Assembly (NCBI RefSeq): GCF_018982885.2
Contig: NZ_CP081848.1
Span: 2,666,001-2,730,000 of the forward strand
Length of the DNA stretch: 64,000 nucleotides
Direction: 5' to 3'
Source: Polymorphobacter megasporae
Lineage (GTDB): Bacteria; Pseudomonadota; Alphaproteobacteria; Sphingomonadales; Sphingomonadaceae
In this document: positions 55,749 to 64,000 of the stretch, piece after piece
Position numbering within the stretch: the stretch's first letter is position 1
Layout of the letters: every line of letters starts with the position of its first letter
Translations under genes and position numbers: made by a program
Notes under the pieces: model-generated
Database searches by the model: none
The model's input: only the letters and a program-made list of their open reading frames with translations
What the model was told of the DNA's origin: nothing

Positions 55749-57875
55749 CTACTTCAATCGCTCCAGCGCCTGCGCCAGCACGACGTACAGCTTGCCCACA
55801 TCCGACGACACCAGCGTCACCGCCAGCGCCTGTCCCTCGCGGTCCGCCCGGACCCGGTCGAGCAGCGTCTCGAACTCGCCGATGTAGCGCGTCGCCTGCT
55901 CGGCGAAGACCGGGTCGTGCTGGAAGTGGCGGGCGATGGCGCGGGCGGTGCCGCCGTCGATCAGGCGGACGGCCCGCCTCGCGAACAGCCCGCGGTCGCC
56001 CTTGAGGTACGCCGCCCAGTCGCCGTCGCGGACCTCGATCGCCATCGGCCGGGCGATGTCGATCGCCTGCGCCCGAAGCGAATCGAGCAGCGATGCCGAC
56101 CGCTTGGCGATGTCATCGCGCAGCCGCAGGTCATAGCGGGTGTCGACCTCGTCGATCCGTGCCTCGACCGTGGCAACGGTCGCGGTCAGCCCCAAAAGCC
56201 GCGCGGCGATCCGGTCGGCGGTCGCCTGCGCGGCCAATCCAGCCTGCGTCGCGGCACCGTCGAGTCCGGCAATCTCGGCGCGGATCGGGTCGCCGAATGC
56301 AGCCTTGGCGCGCGCGGTGCCGGCGTTGTCGAGCGCCGCCTCGGCCTCGGCAACGATGGCGTCGAGCGTTGTCCGCATCGTGCCGGCGGTGGCATTGGCG
56401 ACTTCGCGGACGCGCGACAGCACCTCGATCAGCGCCTGCGCCGATGTCAGCGCCGACCCCTGCGCGACGCCCTCGATCGCCGCGAGCGTTGCCTGCGCGG
56501 TCCCGAGTTCGGCGGTCAGGCCATGTGCGGCCTTCTCGACGACGGCCTGCTGGCGGGCGACTTCGGCTCCAGCCGCAGCGATCGCCGCCGCCGCCGCATC
56601 GACCGGCGGGACAAGCGCGGTCGTCGCGGTGTTGAGCCGGTCGAGATCGCTGGTCAGCGCCGCCACGGCCTCGGCGTGAACCGGCAAATGCTCGGCGAGT
56701 GTCGCGATGACTCCGTCCGCCCCGCCGGTCAACCGTGCGATCCCGGCGTGCGCATCGTCGAGCGCAGCGTTTGCCTGCGCCAGCGGCGGGTTGACGCTGT
56801 CCGCCGTGTCGCGGATCGCCGCCATTCGTGTCTGGAAACCGTCGAGCGTTGCGGTGCCCATCGCAGCAGCATGACCGAGCCGCTTGTCGAGGATGGCGAA
56901 GCTGCGCTCGATGCCCTCGACCATCGCCTGCGACCCTGCGTCGTGATCCGCGAGCCGTGCCGCCAGCGTGTCGCTGACATCGATGATCGCGGTCAGGCGG
57001 GCGGTCACCCGCTGCGCCGCCTCGCCGCCGATCGCATCGAGCGCCACGCGCGCCTGGTCGACGCTCGCGAGCAGGGCATCGGTCTGGACATGGATGCCGT
57101 CGCGAGTGGCGTCGAGGGCGGCGGTGGCACGATCGAGCGCGGTGTCGACGGTGCGCCCGAGCGTCGCCGTCCGGTCGGCGATCGCCCCCGCTGCCGCAAC
57201 CGACGCGTTTTCGATCCCGGCGAGCAGTCCAGCCATCGTCGCGCTCGCCTCGGTGACCTGTGCCGCGGCGGCATCGTTGCGCGACCAGACCCCGGCGAGC
57301 ATCGTCTCGACCGACTCGAGCTGGCGCCCCGTCTCCGACGCGGTCCGTTCAAGGATCGTCGCGAGCGACGTTGCCTGGCGGCTGGCTTCGGGGAGGAGCG
57401 TGCCGATCTGCTGCGACGCGCCGCTGGCGGTGTTGCTCGCGAGCTGGAGCGCCGCTGCCCCGGCTTCGAGCCGGGTCGCGGCGAGGACGAGGCCGCCGCC
57501 ATCGCCTGTCGCGGCAGCGCGCAGGCCCTCGACGCGGGTCAGGACCGCAGCGAGCGTCGCGTCGATGTCGAACAGCCCCTCCCGGATCGCCGCCGTCGCT
57601 GCGCCCGCCGCAGCGCTGCGTGCCTCGAGCTCGTCGAGGTCGCGGCGCGCGGACCGCTGGAGCAGGTCGATGCCGATCACGACGACCGCGAGCGGCGCGG
57701 CGATCTGGACCACGAGCTGCGCGACGAGCCCGGCGATCAGCACCGGGTCGCGTTGCGCGAAGCTGCCGGTCATCGACCCGGCGATGATCGCCCCGGCAAT
57801 GACGATCAGCCACGCAAGGCCGATGAGGAAAATGATGACCGGGCGGCGGCGCGAAGTCTCGGACGAATTGGTCAC
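55749..57875 (-). CDS. Membrane-anchored long coiled-coil protein of unknown function
   Basis: A 708-residue protein. Two N-terminal membrane helices (VIIFLIGLAWLIVIAGAIIAG and LIAGLVAQLVVQIAAPLAVV) are followed by about 450 residues of alanine-rich heptad-like helix without Pro/Gly interruptions. The C-terminal part is globular and ends VTLVSSDVGKLYVVLAQALE. It resembles chemoreceptor or apolipoprotein-type helical bundles, but I see no HAMP or methyl-accepting signalling hairpin. The GTG at 57875 is chosen because the frame upstream runs antisense through the neighbouring gene. It is divergent from the fused transferase-like gene, with 118 bases between. Confidence 0.78.
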   Translation of the reverse strand: MTNSSETSRRRPVIIFLIGLAWLIVIAGAIIAGSMTGSFAQRDPVLIAGLVAQLVVQIAAPLAVVVIGIDLLQRSARRDLDELEARSAAAGAATAAIREGLFDIDATLAAVLTRVEGLRAAATGDGGGLVLAATRLEAGAAALQLASNTASGASQQIGTLLPEASRQATSLATILERTASETGRQLESVETMLAGVWSRNDAAAAQVTEASATMAGLLAGIENASVAAAGAIADRTATLGRTVDTALDRATAALDATRDGIHVQTDALLASVDQARVALDAIGGEAAQRVTARLTAIIDVSDTLAARLADHDAGSQAMVEGIERSFAILDKRLGHAAAMGTATLDGFQTRMAAIRDTADSVNPPLAQANAALDDAHAGIARLTGGADGVIATLAEHLPVHAEAVAALTSDLDRLNTATTALVPPVDAAAAAIAAAGAEVARQQAVVEKAAHGLTAELGTAQATLAAIEGVAQGSALTSAQALIEVLSRVREVANATAGTMRTTLDAIVAEAEAALDNAGTARAKAAFGDPIRAEIAGLDGAATQAGLAAQATADRIAARLLGLTATVATVEARIDEVDTRYDLRLRDDIAKRSASLLDSLRAQAIDIARPMAIEVRDGDWAAYLKGDRGLFARRAVRLIDGGTARAIARHFQHDPVFAEQATRYIGEFETLLDRVRADREGQALAVTLVSSDVGKLYVVLAQALERLK

Positions 57876-57993
57876 GGCGGGACGGTCACCTTCGCACACG
57901 GCTGTTGGGATCACAGGGTCTATCACCCGTCGCCGGGCGAGGACAGTCCGCCCGCTTGGCAGACCGGGGTTGCGGCCCGTATGACCCCGGCCA

Positions 57994-59157
57994 ATGTCGA
58001 CCGCCGTCCTTTTCTCAGCCCCGCCGCCCCCGCCGGGAACGTCGGCACCGCTCGTTGGCGGGTTGACCGTCCTCGAACGCCAGATGCGGCAGGTGCGTCG
58101 GGCGGGCATCGCGCGGGTGTTGATCGTCGACGACGGCCCACTCGACTGGGCGACGCTCAACGGCGACGTCGTGGTGATCGACCCCGGTGTCGTCCTCGAC
58201 GACCGGATCGTCGCCGCGCTCGCCTTGGCCACCGCCCCCGCGATCGCGACGTGGCCGGCGGCGAGCGGTCGCGGCAGCGAGCGCATCGACGCGCAGGATA
58301 TGACGGCGGGTATCGCGCTTTATCCAGCGTCGCTGGTCCGCGATACGGCTGCGTCGCTCGGCGACTGGGATCTTGCGCCGACGCTGCTCCGTGCAGGGTT
58401 GATGGCGGGGGCGATGCGCGTCGACATGACGAGGCTGCCCCTGTTCGAGGCGACGTTGGACCGTGATGCGCCGCTCGTCTGGGCGCAGCCCGACGATGCC
58501 GATGGTGCCGAGAAGACGACTGCGGCGCTGATCGCCGCTACTCAGCCGGGATGCCGCGACGCGCCGGGGCGGTGGCTCGAGACGCCCGCCGAGGATGCCG
58601 CAGTCCGGCTCTTGTTGCCGCTTCGCGTGCCTGCCGATGCCGTGGCGCTCGCAGCGATCTGGCTCGCAACGGGTTCCGCGATCGCTTTCGCGCTCGGCTG
58701 GATGTGGGTCGGCCTGCTCCTCGCTCTGCTCTGTGGCCCGATTGCCGGCACCGAAGAAAAACTCGCCGGGGTCCGCGTCGAGCGCGTTCGGGTCGGCGGC
58801 GACGCAATCGAGTTTGCGCCGTACGGCTGGTTCGTCGCAGCGGCGGCGCACTTCGCTGCAATCGGAACGACGACGGCGTGGCCCGTCGCGGCGCTGTTAA
58901 TCGGCTTCATGCTCGCCGAACGCATCCAGCGCGGCTTCTTCCGCCGCTTAACCGGCTCCACGCTCGATTTGGCCGGAACGTTCGAGGCGCGCTTCGGGCT
59001 CATTGCGGCGCGGCGCGGTACGCTGCTCTGGACGTGGCTGCCGTTCGCGCTGTTCGGCGCGTGGTTCGCGGGCTTCGTCGTCCTCGCCGCCTACGCCACG
59101 GCGAGCTTTTTTGCCGCCCAGTGGCGGACCTTCAAGCGGCTCGGCACCGCCCGATAA
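57994..59157 (+). CDS. Nucleotidyltransferase-like / CDP-alcohol phosphotransferase-like fusion, motifs degenerate
   Basis: A 387-residue protein laid out like bifunctional sugar-nucleotidyltransferase plus CDP-alcohol phosphotransferase enzymes. The N-terminal part has a Rossmann-like start with SAPLVGGLTVLERQMRQVRR, but the LAAGxGxR nucleotide loop is replaced by FSAPPPPPGTS. The C-terminal part has about five helices. Where the Asp-rich signature (DGxxARxxxxxxxxGxxxDxxxD) is expected, it reads PIAGTEEKLAGVRVERVRVG, without the aspartates. Both active sites therefore look lost, and I infer a pseudoenzyme or new function, perhaps linked to membrane lipids. ATG at 57994. Confidence 0.6.
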   Translation: MSTAVLFSAPPPPPGTSAPLVGGLTVLERQMRQVRRAGIARVLIVDDGPLDWATLNGDVVVIDPGVVLDDRIVAALALATAPAIATWPAASGRGSERIDAQDMTAGIALYPASLVRDTAASLGDWDLAPTLLRAGLMAGAMRVDMTRLPLFEATLDRDAPLVWAQPDDADGAEKTTAALIAATQPGCRDAPGRWLETPAEDAAVRLLLPLRVPADAVALAAIWLATGSAIAFALGWMWVGLLLALLCGPIAGTEEKLAGVRVERVRVGGDAIEFAPYGWFVAAAAHFAAIGTTTAWPVAALLIGFMLAERIQRGFFRRLTGSTLDLAGTFEARFGLIAARRGTLLWTWLPFALFGAWFAGFVVLAAYATASFFAAQWRTFKRLGTAR

Positions 59158-59175
59158 GTCCGCCGACGGCTGTCG

Positions 59176-60459
59176 TTACCGCGCGCTGAGGGGAACATAC
59201 TCGCGGTGCGTCGCGCCGGTGTAGAGCTGGCGCGGGCGGCCGATCTTCTGGTCGTGGTCCTCGATCATCTCGTTCCACTGCGCGACCCACCCGACGGTCC
59301 GTGCGATCGCGAACAGCACGGTGAACATCGACGTCGGGAAGCCGATCGCCGCCATGACAATGCCCGAATAGAAATCGACGTTCGGGTACAGCTTCTTTTC
59401 GATGAAATACGGATCGCTCAGCGCAATCCGCTCGAGTTCGAGCGCGACGTCGAAGATCGGGTCCTTGAGTTGGAGCTTGTCGAGGACCTCCTTCGCCGTC
59501 ACCGCCATGACCTTCGCACGCGGGTCGTAGCTTTTGTAGACGCGGTGACCGAAGCCCATCAGGCGGAACGGGTCGTCCTTGTCCTTGGCGCGGGCGATGA
59601 ATTCGGGGATGCGGTCGACGGTGCCGATCTCGCGGAGCATGTTGAGCGCCGCCTCGTTCGCGCCGCCGTGCGCCGGGCCCCACAGGCAGGCGATGCCGGC
59701 GGCGATGCACGCGAACGGGTTGGCTCCCGACGAGCCGGCGAGGCGGACGGTCGAGGTCGACGCGTTCTGCTCGTGGTCGGCCATCAGCATGAACAACTTG
59801 TCCATCGCGCTCTCGATCACCGGATCGACGACGTACGGCTCGGCGGGCACGCCAAAGGTCATCCGCAGGAAGTTGCCGGTGTAGCTCAACGAGTTGTCGG
59901 GATAGAGGAACGGCTGCCCGACCGCGTATTTATACGCCATCGCGCCGAGCGTCGGCAGCTTGGCGATCAGCCGGTGGCTGGCGATGACGCGCTGCTTGGG
60001 GTCATGGATGTCGGTCGAGTCGTGGTAGAACGCCGACAGCGCGCCGACGACGCCGCACATGATCGCCATCGGATGCGCGTCGCGCCGGAAGCCACGGAAG
60101 AAGGTCGACAGCTGCTCGTGGACCATCGTGTGGCGGGTGATCGTGTGGGTGAACTCGTCGTGCTGTGCCTTCGACGGCAGCTCGCCGTTGAGCAGCAGGT
60201 ATGACAGCTCCATGAAGCTCGACTGCTCGGCGAGCTGGTCGATCGGGTAGCCGCGGTGGAGCAGGATGCCGGCATCGCCGTCGATGTAGGTGATCTTCGA
60301 CTCACACGCCGCTGTGCTGGTGAAGCCGGGGTCGTAGGTGAAGCGCCCGGTGTTGGCGTAAAGCTTGCGGATGTCGACGACCTCGGGGCCGACCGACCCG
60401 GCCATGACCGGATAGTCGAACGATGCGTCGTCGATGCTGAGATGGGCGTTGCCGGTCAT
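59176..60459 (-). CDS. gltA: Citrate synthase
   Basis: A 427-residue hexameric-type citrate synthase, entry enzyme of the TCA cycle. Catalytic His in [18 protein letters not shown], second His in [17 protein letters not shown], and Asp in [19 protein letters not shown]-terminal beta domain with [19 protein letters not shown]. It lies 31 bases downstream of gltX on the same strand, likely co-transcribed. Confidence 0.97.
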   Translation of the reverse strand: MTGNAHLSIDDASFDYPVMAGSVGPEVVDIRKLYANTGRFTYDPGFTSTAACESKITYIDGDAGILLHRGYPIDQLAEQSSFMELSYLLLNGELPSKAQHDEFTHTITRHTMVHEQLSTFFRGFRRDAHPMAIMCGVVGALSAFYHDSTDIHDPKQRVIASHRLIAKLPTLGAMAYKYAVGQPFLYPDNSLSYTGNFLRMTFGVPAEPYVVDPVIESAMDKLFMLMADHEQNASTSTVRLAGSSGANPFACIAAGIACLWGPAHGGANEAALNMLREIGTVDRIPEFIARAKDKDDPFRLMGFGHRVYKSYDPRAKVMAVTAKEVLDKLQLKDPIFDVALELERIALSDPYFIEKKLYPNVDFYSGIVMAAIGFPTSMFTVLFAIARTVGWVAQWNEMIEDHDQKIGRPRQLYTGATHREYVPLSAR

Positions 60460-60490
60460 ATCGCTCGTCCTTGTTAAAGAAGTGGCGGCA

Positions 60491-61927
60491 TCACTGCCGC
60501 GGCCCTTTCGTCACCACGTCGTCGATCCGCCCGAGGCTTTCGTCGCGCCCGAGCAGCTCCAATACCTCGAACAGCCCCGGCGAAGTCGCCGATCCTGTCA
60601 CCGCCGCGCGCAGCGGTTGCGCGACCTTGCCGAGCTTGAGGCCGTGCGCCTCGGCGACCTGCCGCACCGCCGCCTCGATCGCGGCAGTGGTCCACTCAAC
60701 GCCATCGAGCGCGGATCGGACCGCCGTCAGCACCGCGGATGCGGCGGGATCGTCTAACAGTTTTTGTGCACCTGCGTCCATGGGGAGGGGACGCGTCCGG
60801 AGGTAAAACAGCGAGGACGCTGCCAGCTCGTCGAGGTCCTTCGCGCGCAGCTTGAGTTCTGCCATGCCGCGGTGCAGCAGCGCGAGATCGGCGTCGGTCG
60901 GTGGTCGGTCGAGCAGCTTTGCGATCCGGGGCGCGATCAGGTCGACGAGCCGTGCATCGTCGGCCAACCGGATGTAATGGCCGTTGACGCTCTCGAGCTT
61001 CTTGAGGTCGAACCGCGCCGGGCCGCGCCCGATGCCGCCGAGGTCGAACCACTCGATCGCCTGCTCGCGCCCGATGAATTCGTCGTCGCCATGGCCCCAG
61101 CCGAGCTTGAGCAGATAATTGTCGACCGCCTCGGGGAGCATGCCGAGTTCGTCGCGATACGCGTCGACGCCCAGCGCGCCGTGGCGCTTCGACAACTTGG
61201 CGCCGTCGCTGCCGTGGATCAGCGGGATGTGTGCGTAGACCGGGTCGGGCCAGCCGCCCTCGACCGCATCAAGCGCGCGGATCAGCGCAAGCTGGCGGAA
61301 GGCGTTGTTGAGATGGTCGTCGCCGCGGATGACGTGGGTCACCCCCATGTCGTGATCGTCGACGACGACCGCGAGCATGTACGTCGGGGTATCGTCGGAG
61401 CGGAGCAGGACCATGTCGTCGAGTTCGGCGTTGGCGACGGTTACGTTATCCTGGACCTCGTCGGCGATCGTGACGCTGCCGTCCTTCGGCGCGCGGAAGC
61501 GGATGACGAACGGCGTGCCCTCAGGGTGATCGGTGCGGTCGCGCCAGCGTCCGTCGTAGCGCAGCGGCAGCTTCGCCGCCCTTTGTTCGGCACGCATCGT
61601 CTCGAGTTCGGCGGCGGTGGCGAAGCACTTATAGGCGTGGCCCGCCGCGAGCAGCGCTTTCGCCACCTCGGCATGGCGGGCGGCGCGCTCGAATTGCATA
61701 ACCGGCTCGCCGTCCCAGTCGAGGCCGAGCCAGCGCATCCCGTCGAGGATCGCGTCGACCGCCGCCTGCGTCGACCGCGCCCGGTCGGTGTCCTCGATCC
61801 GCAGCAGGAACTTGCCGCCGTGGTGCCGCGCGAACAACAGGTTGAACAACGCCGTCCGCGCCCCGCCGATGTGGAGGAAGCCGGTCGGGGAGGGGGCGAA
61901 GCGGGTGACGACAGGCGCTGCGCCCAT
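60491..61927 (-). CDS. gltX: Glutamyl-tRNA synthetase
   Basis: A 478-residue class I aminoacyl-tRNA synthetase. HIGH motif variant in [25 protein letters not shown] variant in [21 protein letters not shown]-terminal anticodon-binding helical domain. With gatCA in the window, this organism probably uses a non-discriminating GluRS plus transamidation for Gln-tRNA. It starts [14 protein letters not shown] and is divergent from the small membrane protein gene at 61968. Confidence 0.97.
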   Translation of the reverse strand: MGAAPVVTRFAPSPTGFLHIGGARTALFNLLFARHHGGKFLLRIEDTDRARSTQAAVDAILDGMRWLGLDWDGEPVMQFERAARHAEVAKALLAAGHAYKCFATAAELETMRAEQRAAKLPLRYDGRWRDRTDHPEGTPFVIRFRAPKDGSVTIADEVQDNVTVANAELDDMVLLRSDDTPTYMLAVVVDDHDMGVTHVIRGDDHLNNAFRQLALIRALDAVEGGWPDPVYAHIPLIHGSDGAKLSKRHGALGVDAYRDELGMLPEAVDNYLLKLGWGHGDDEFIGREQAIEWFDLGGIGRGPARFDLKKLESVNGHYIRLADDARLVDLIAPRIAKLLDRPPTDADLALLHRGMAELKLRAKDLDELAASSLFYLRTRPLPMDAGAQKLLDDPAASAVLTAVRSALDGVEWTTAAIEAAVRQVAEAHGLKLGKVAQPLRAAVTGSATSPGLFEVLELLGRDESLGRIDDVVTKGPRQ

Positions 61928-61967
61928 GTGATACTATCCAACGAAGAGGGATTGAGGGGGAGGGCGC

Positions 61968-62285
61968 GTGTCTAGCACAAGCTATCAGCCGGCGAACAGT
62001 CGCTGGCGTCCGACCCTTCCGAAACGCCGGCCCCCGTCTGCAGCGACGCGCGGCGTTAGTTTGGCAGGGCTGGTCATCTTCGCGGTTGGGTTCACGATCT
62101 GGGTTTCGGCCTTCACCGCGATGGCGTTGATGCATTGGATGCCGCGGGGACTACAGCGATTGGCGCTCGAGGCGGGGATGGCCCTTTCGCTTGGAGCTGT
62201 CGCCGTCGACGCGATCATCGCGTGGCAGTTGACGCAGCGTCTTCACCGGGCGGCGCTTAGCGAGCCGGATCACGCCGACGGCTAA
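61968..62285 (+). CDS. Small hypothetical membrane protein upstream of comEC
   Basis: A 105-residue protein with GTG start preceded by GGGGGAGGG. A basic, polar N-terminus (about 28 residues) is followed by two hydrophobic helices (SLAGLVIFAVGFTIWVSAF and LEAGMALSLGAVAVDAIIAW) and a short tail ending SEPDHADG. No family is recognised. Its 3' end overlaps the comEC reading frame, so it may drive translation of comEC. Existence is likely but not certain. Confidence 0.6.
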   Translation: MSSTSYQPANSRWRPTLPKRRPPSAATRGVSLAGLVIFAVGFTIWVSAFTAMALMHWMPRGLQRLALEAGMALSLGAVAVDAIIAWQLTQRLHRAALSEPDHADG

Positions 62286-62301
62286 CCCAGCGGCAGGCAC
62301 C

Positions 62302-64000
62302 ATTACAGCACGCTGGCCGCTGTTCGCGGGCTGGAGGACCGCGCTCGACTACTGGCTCGACAGCGAGCGCGCGCAGGTTCCGCTGTGGTCGCCGGTCGCG
62401 TTCGGGCTCGGCATCACGCTGTATTTCATGCTGCCGTGGGAGAGCCAGCGGTTGGCGGCGGTGGTCGCCGCGCTCGGCGTCGCCGGGGCTGGGACGATCG
62501 TCCGCGGCAGCGCCGGGCGGATGCTCGTGTGGGGCGGGGTGCTCGTCGCGCTCGGCATCAGTATCGCGGCGTGGCGCAGCGCCGACGTCGCGCTCCCCGT
62601 CCTCCGCGACCGCTTCGAAGGCGAGGTCAGTGGCACCGTCGAGGCGGTCGAGATCCGCAGCGGGCGCGGGCAGGTCCGCTTCCAGCTCGCTCCCGACGAC
62701 CCCGGCCTCCCGCCGCACGTCCGCATCAGCCTCAAGGCCAATGTCCCCGCCGGGCTGGTGCCGGGGGCGAAGGTGACGGTGCGCGCGATGCTGCTGCCGC
62801 CCGCCGGGCCGAGCTTCCCCGGCGGTTACGACTTCGCCCGTCGCGAGTGGTTCGACCAGCTCGGTGCGACCGGTTACCCGCTCGGTCCGACCGTCATCAC
62901 CCGCAAAGCACCGCCGCCCGCCGGGGTCGAAGCGTGGCTCGATGATCTCCGCGCGCGGCTGACGGTGCGGATCGAGACGGTGGTCGGCGGCGACGCCGGG
63001 GCGATCTCGGCGGCGTTCGTCACCGGCGACCAGGGCGGCATCTCGACCGCGACCAACCTCGCGATGCGCTATTCGGGAATGGCGCATTTGCTGTCGATCT
63101 CGGGGGTGCATATCGCGATCGTCGTCGGTGGGACGATGTGGATCACCCGCGCTTTGCTCGCGCTGAGCCCGTGGATCGCGCTGCGCTGGCCACTCAAGGC
63201 GATCTCGGCGGGGACGGCGGCGGTCGCGGGGATCGGCTACACGATCCTCGCGGGCGCGCAGGTGCCGACGGTGCGGTCATGCATCGGCACGGTGATCGTT
63301 CTGCTCGGAGTCATCATGGGGCGCGAGGCGCTGTCGCTGCGGCTGCTCGCGGGCGGCGGCTTCGTCATCATGGCGGTCCGCCCCGAGGCGCTGCTAGGGC
63401 CGAGCTTTCAGCTGACCTTTGCCGCGGTCACCGGGCTCGTCGCCTTGTTCAATTCGCGGCTCGGTCGCTGGCTGTCGGCGCCGCGGCAGAATGCGGGTTG
63501 GGTGTCGCGGACGCTCCAGCACCTCGCCGGGCTGCTCGTCACCGGGGTCATCGCCGAGGCGCTGCTATCAGCAACGGCGCTGTTCCACTTCAACCAGACC
63601 GGGGCGTACGGGGTGTTCGCCAACCTGCTCGCGATCCCGTGGACGAGCTTCGTCGTCATGCCGCTGCTCGTGGTCGCGCTGCTGCTCGACCCGCTCGGGA
63701 TCGCCGCCCCGGCGTGGTGGGCGCTCGGCAAGTCGATGGACGCGCTGATCGCGCTCGCGGTGTGGGTCGCCGGGTGGCCGGGGTCGGTCGTCCGGGTTGG
63801 GTTGATGCCGATTACCGCGTACGCGCTGCTCGTCGGCGGCGGGCTGTGGCTGTTCATCTGGCAGGGTCGCGCGCGCTGGCTCGGCGCGGTGCCGGTGGTG
63901 ATCGGTGCCGTGATGGCGCTGACCTCGCACCCGCCCGATCTGCTCGTCAGCGCCGACGGCCACCATGTCGCGGTTCTGCTCGACGCGTACGACGACGAGG
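62302..64000 (+). CDS. comEC: ComEC/Rec2 family DNA-uptake protein (partial, start uncertain)
   Basis: Inner-membrane channel for DNA uptake in transformation. Seen: N-terminal helices and OB-like DUF4131 domain (VSGTVEAVEIRSGRGQVRFQ, PGGYDFARREWFDQLG), then the Competence domain with AAFVTGDQGGIS, MAHLLSISGVHIAIVVG and QVPTVRSCIGTVIVLLG. A C-terminal LLVSADGHHVAVLLD segment is cut by the window edge. The frame is open from 62233, but no ATG, GTG or TTG occurs before ATG 62428, while homology-like sequence begins earlier (RWPLFAGWRTALDYWL). I place the start at the ATT at 62302 with low certainty; a frameshift or start at 62428 are alternatives. Confidence 0.85.
   Translation, partial: MTARWPLFAGWRTALDYWLDSERAQVPLWSPVAFGLGITLYFMLPWESQRLAAVVAALGVAGAGTIVRGSAGRMLVWGGVLVALGISIAAWRSADVALPVLRDRFEGEVSGTVEAVEIRSGRGQVRFQLAPDDPGLPPHVRISLKANVPAGLVPGAKVTVRAMLLPPAGPSFPGGYDFARREWFDQLGATGYPLGPTVITRKAPPPAGVEAWLDDLRARLTVRIETVVGGDAGAISAAFVTGDQGGISTATNLAMRYSGMAHLLSISGVHIAIVVGGTMWITRALLALSPWIALRWPLKAISAGTAAVAGIGYTILAGAQVPTVRSCIGTVIVLLGVIMGREALSLRLLAGGGFVIMAVRPEALLGPSFQLTFAAVTGLVALFNSRLGRWLSAPRQNAGWVSRTLQHLAGLLVTGVIAEALLSATALFHFNQTGAYGVFANLLAIPWTSFVVMPLLVVALLLDPLGIAAPAWWALGKSMDALIALAVWVAGWPGSVVRVGLMPITAYALLVGGGLWLFIWQGRARWLGAVPVVIGAVMALTSHPPDLLVSADGHHVAVLLDAYDDE

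Noticed and set aside
55917-58466. 849-residue plus-strand frame opposite the coiled-coil gene
   Set aside because: Arg-rich shadow; the minus strand has membrane helices and regular heptads, and the frame also runs into the divergent gene.

Overview
The window is a GC-rich, densely coded bacterial chromosome segment. Gene content and order point to an alphaproteobacterium, most likely of the Sphingomonadales. The main reasons are the zapA / 6S RNA / 5-formyltetrahydrofolate cyclo-ligase neighbourhood, the tkt-gap-pgk-class I aldolase run, a complete nuoA-N operon followed by birA-coaX-RNase J, short alphaproteobacterial families (DUF1328, DUF1467, DUF2842, extensin-like), and an alphaproteobacterial LexA box (GTTC-N7-GTTC) in front of uvrA. 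The genus assignment is inference.

Layout. 1-2.9 kb (minus strand): gatA (cut by the left edge), gatC, five spaced copies of an unusual repeat, a small conserved-looking gene and an SRAP/YedK abasic-site protein. 3.0-5.6 kb (minus): a visibly AT-richer accessory block with a lipoprotein, an HExxH metallopeptidase and a KAP P-loop NTPase, the last lying 36 bp behind uvrA. 5.7-8.5 kb: uvrA with a LexA-type operator. 8.7-10.0 kb: a small acidic protein, a phage-lambda-R-like muramidase frame without a normal start codon, and a coupled secreted cysteine-containing protein. 10.1-22.6 kb: Cys-cluster protein, porin-modA pair, extensin-like protein, Nudix hydrolase, polytopic membrane protein, GDH-type sugar dehydrogenase, M28 and S9 peptidases, lipoprotein. 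22.6-26.5 kb: tesB, DUF1328, tRNA-Asp, chorismate mutase, DUF2842, 5-FCL, 6S RNA with its promoter, an unknown Trp-rich protein, zapA and a coiled-coil partner.

26.6-34.4 kb (plus): a central-carbon block (transketolase, GAPDH, PGK, an unknown small protein, class I fructose-bisphosphate aldolase) followed by thiE, efp and an inositol-monophosphatase family gene. 34.5-50.5 kb (plus): the full 14-subunit NADH:quinone oxidoreductase (complex I) operon. Three small two-helix membrane proteins and one secreted protein are embedded in it, each overlapping the stop codon of a nuo gene. 50.5-53.7 kb: birA, coaX and RNase J continue in the same direction. 53.9-64 kb: DUF1467, a DctA-type carrier, a membrane-anchored coiled-coil protein, a fused nucleotidyltransferase-like/CDP-alcohol-phosphotransferase-like protein whose catalytic motifs are lost, gltX-gltA, a small membrane protein and comEC (cut by the right edge and lacking an upstream ATG/GTG/TTG).

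Most of the window is core metabolism and energy conservation. The least explained items are the spaced repeat array near 1.5 kb, the AT-rich block downstream of the SOS-controlled uvrA, the muramidase/secreted-protein pair, the unknown gene fired back-to-back with 6S RNA, the passenger genes inside the complex I operon, and the apparent pseudoenzyme at 58-59 kb.
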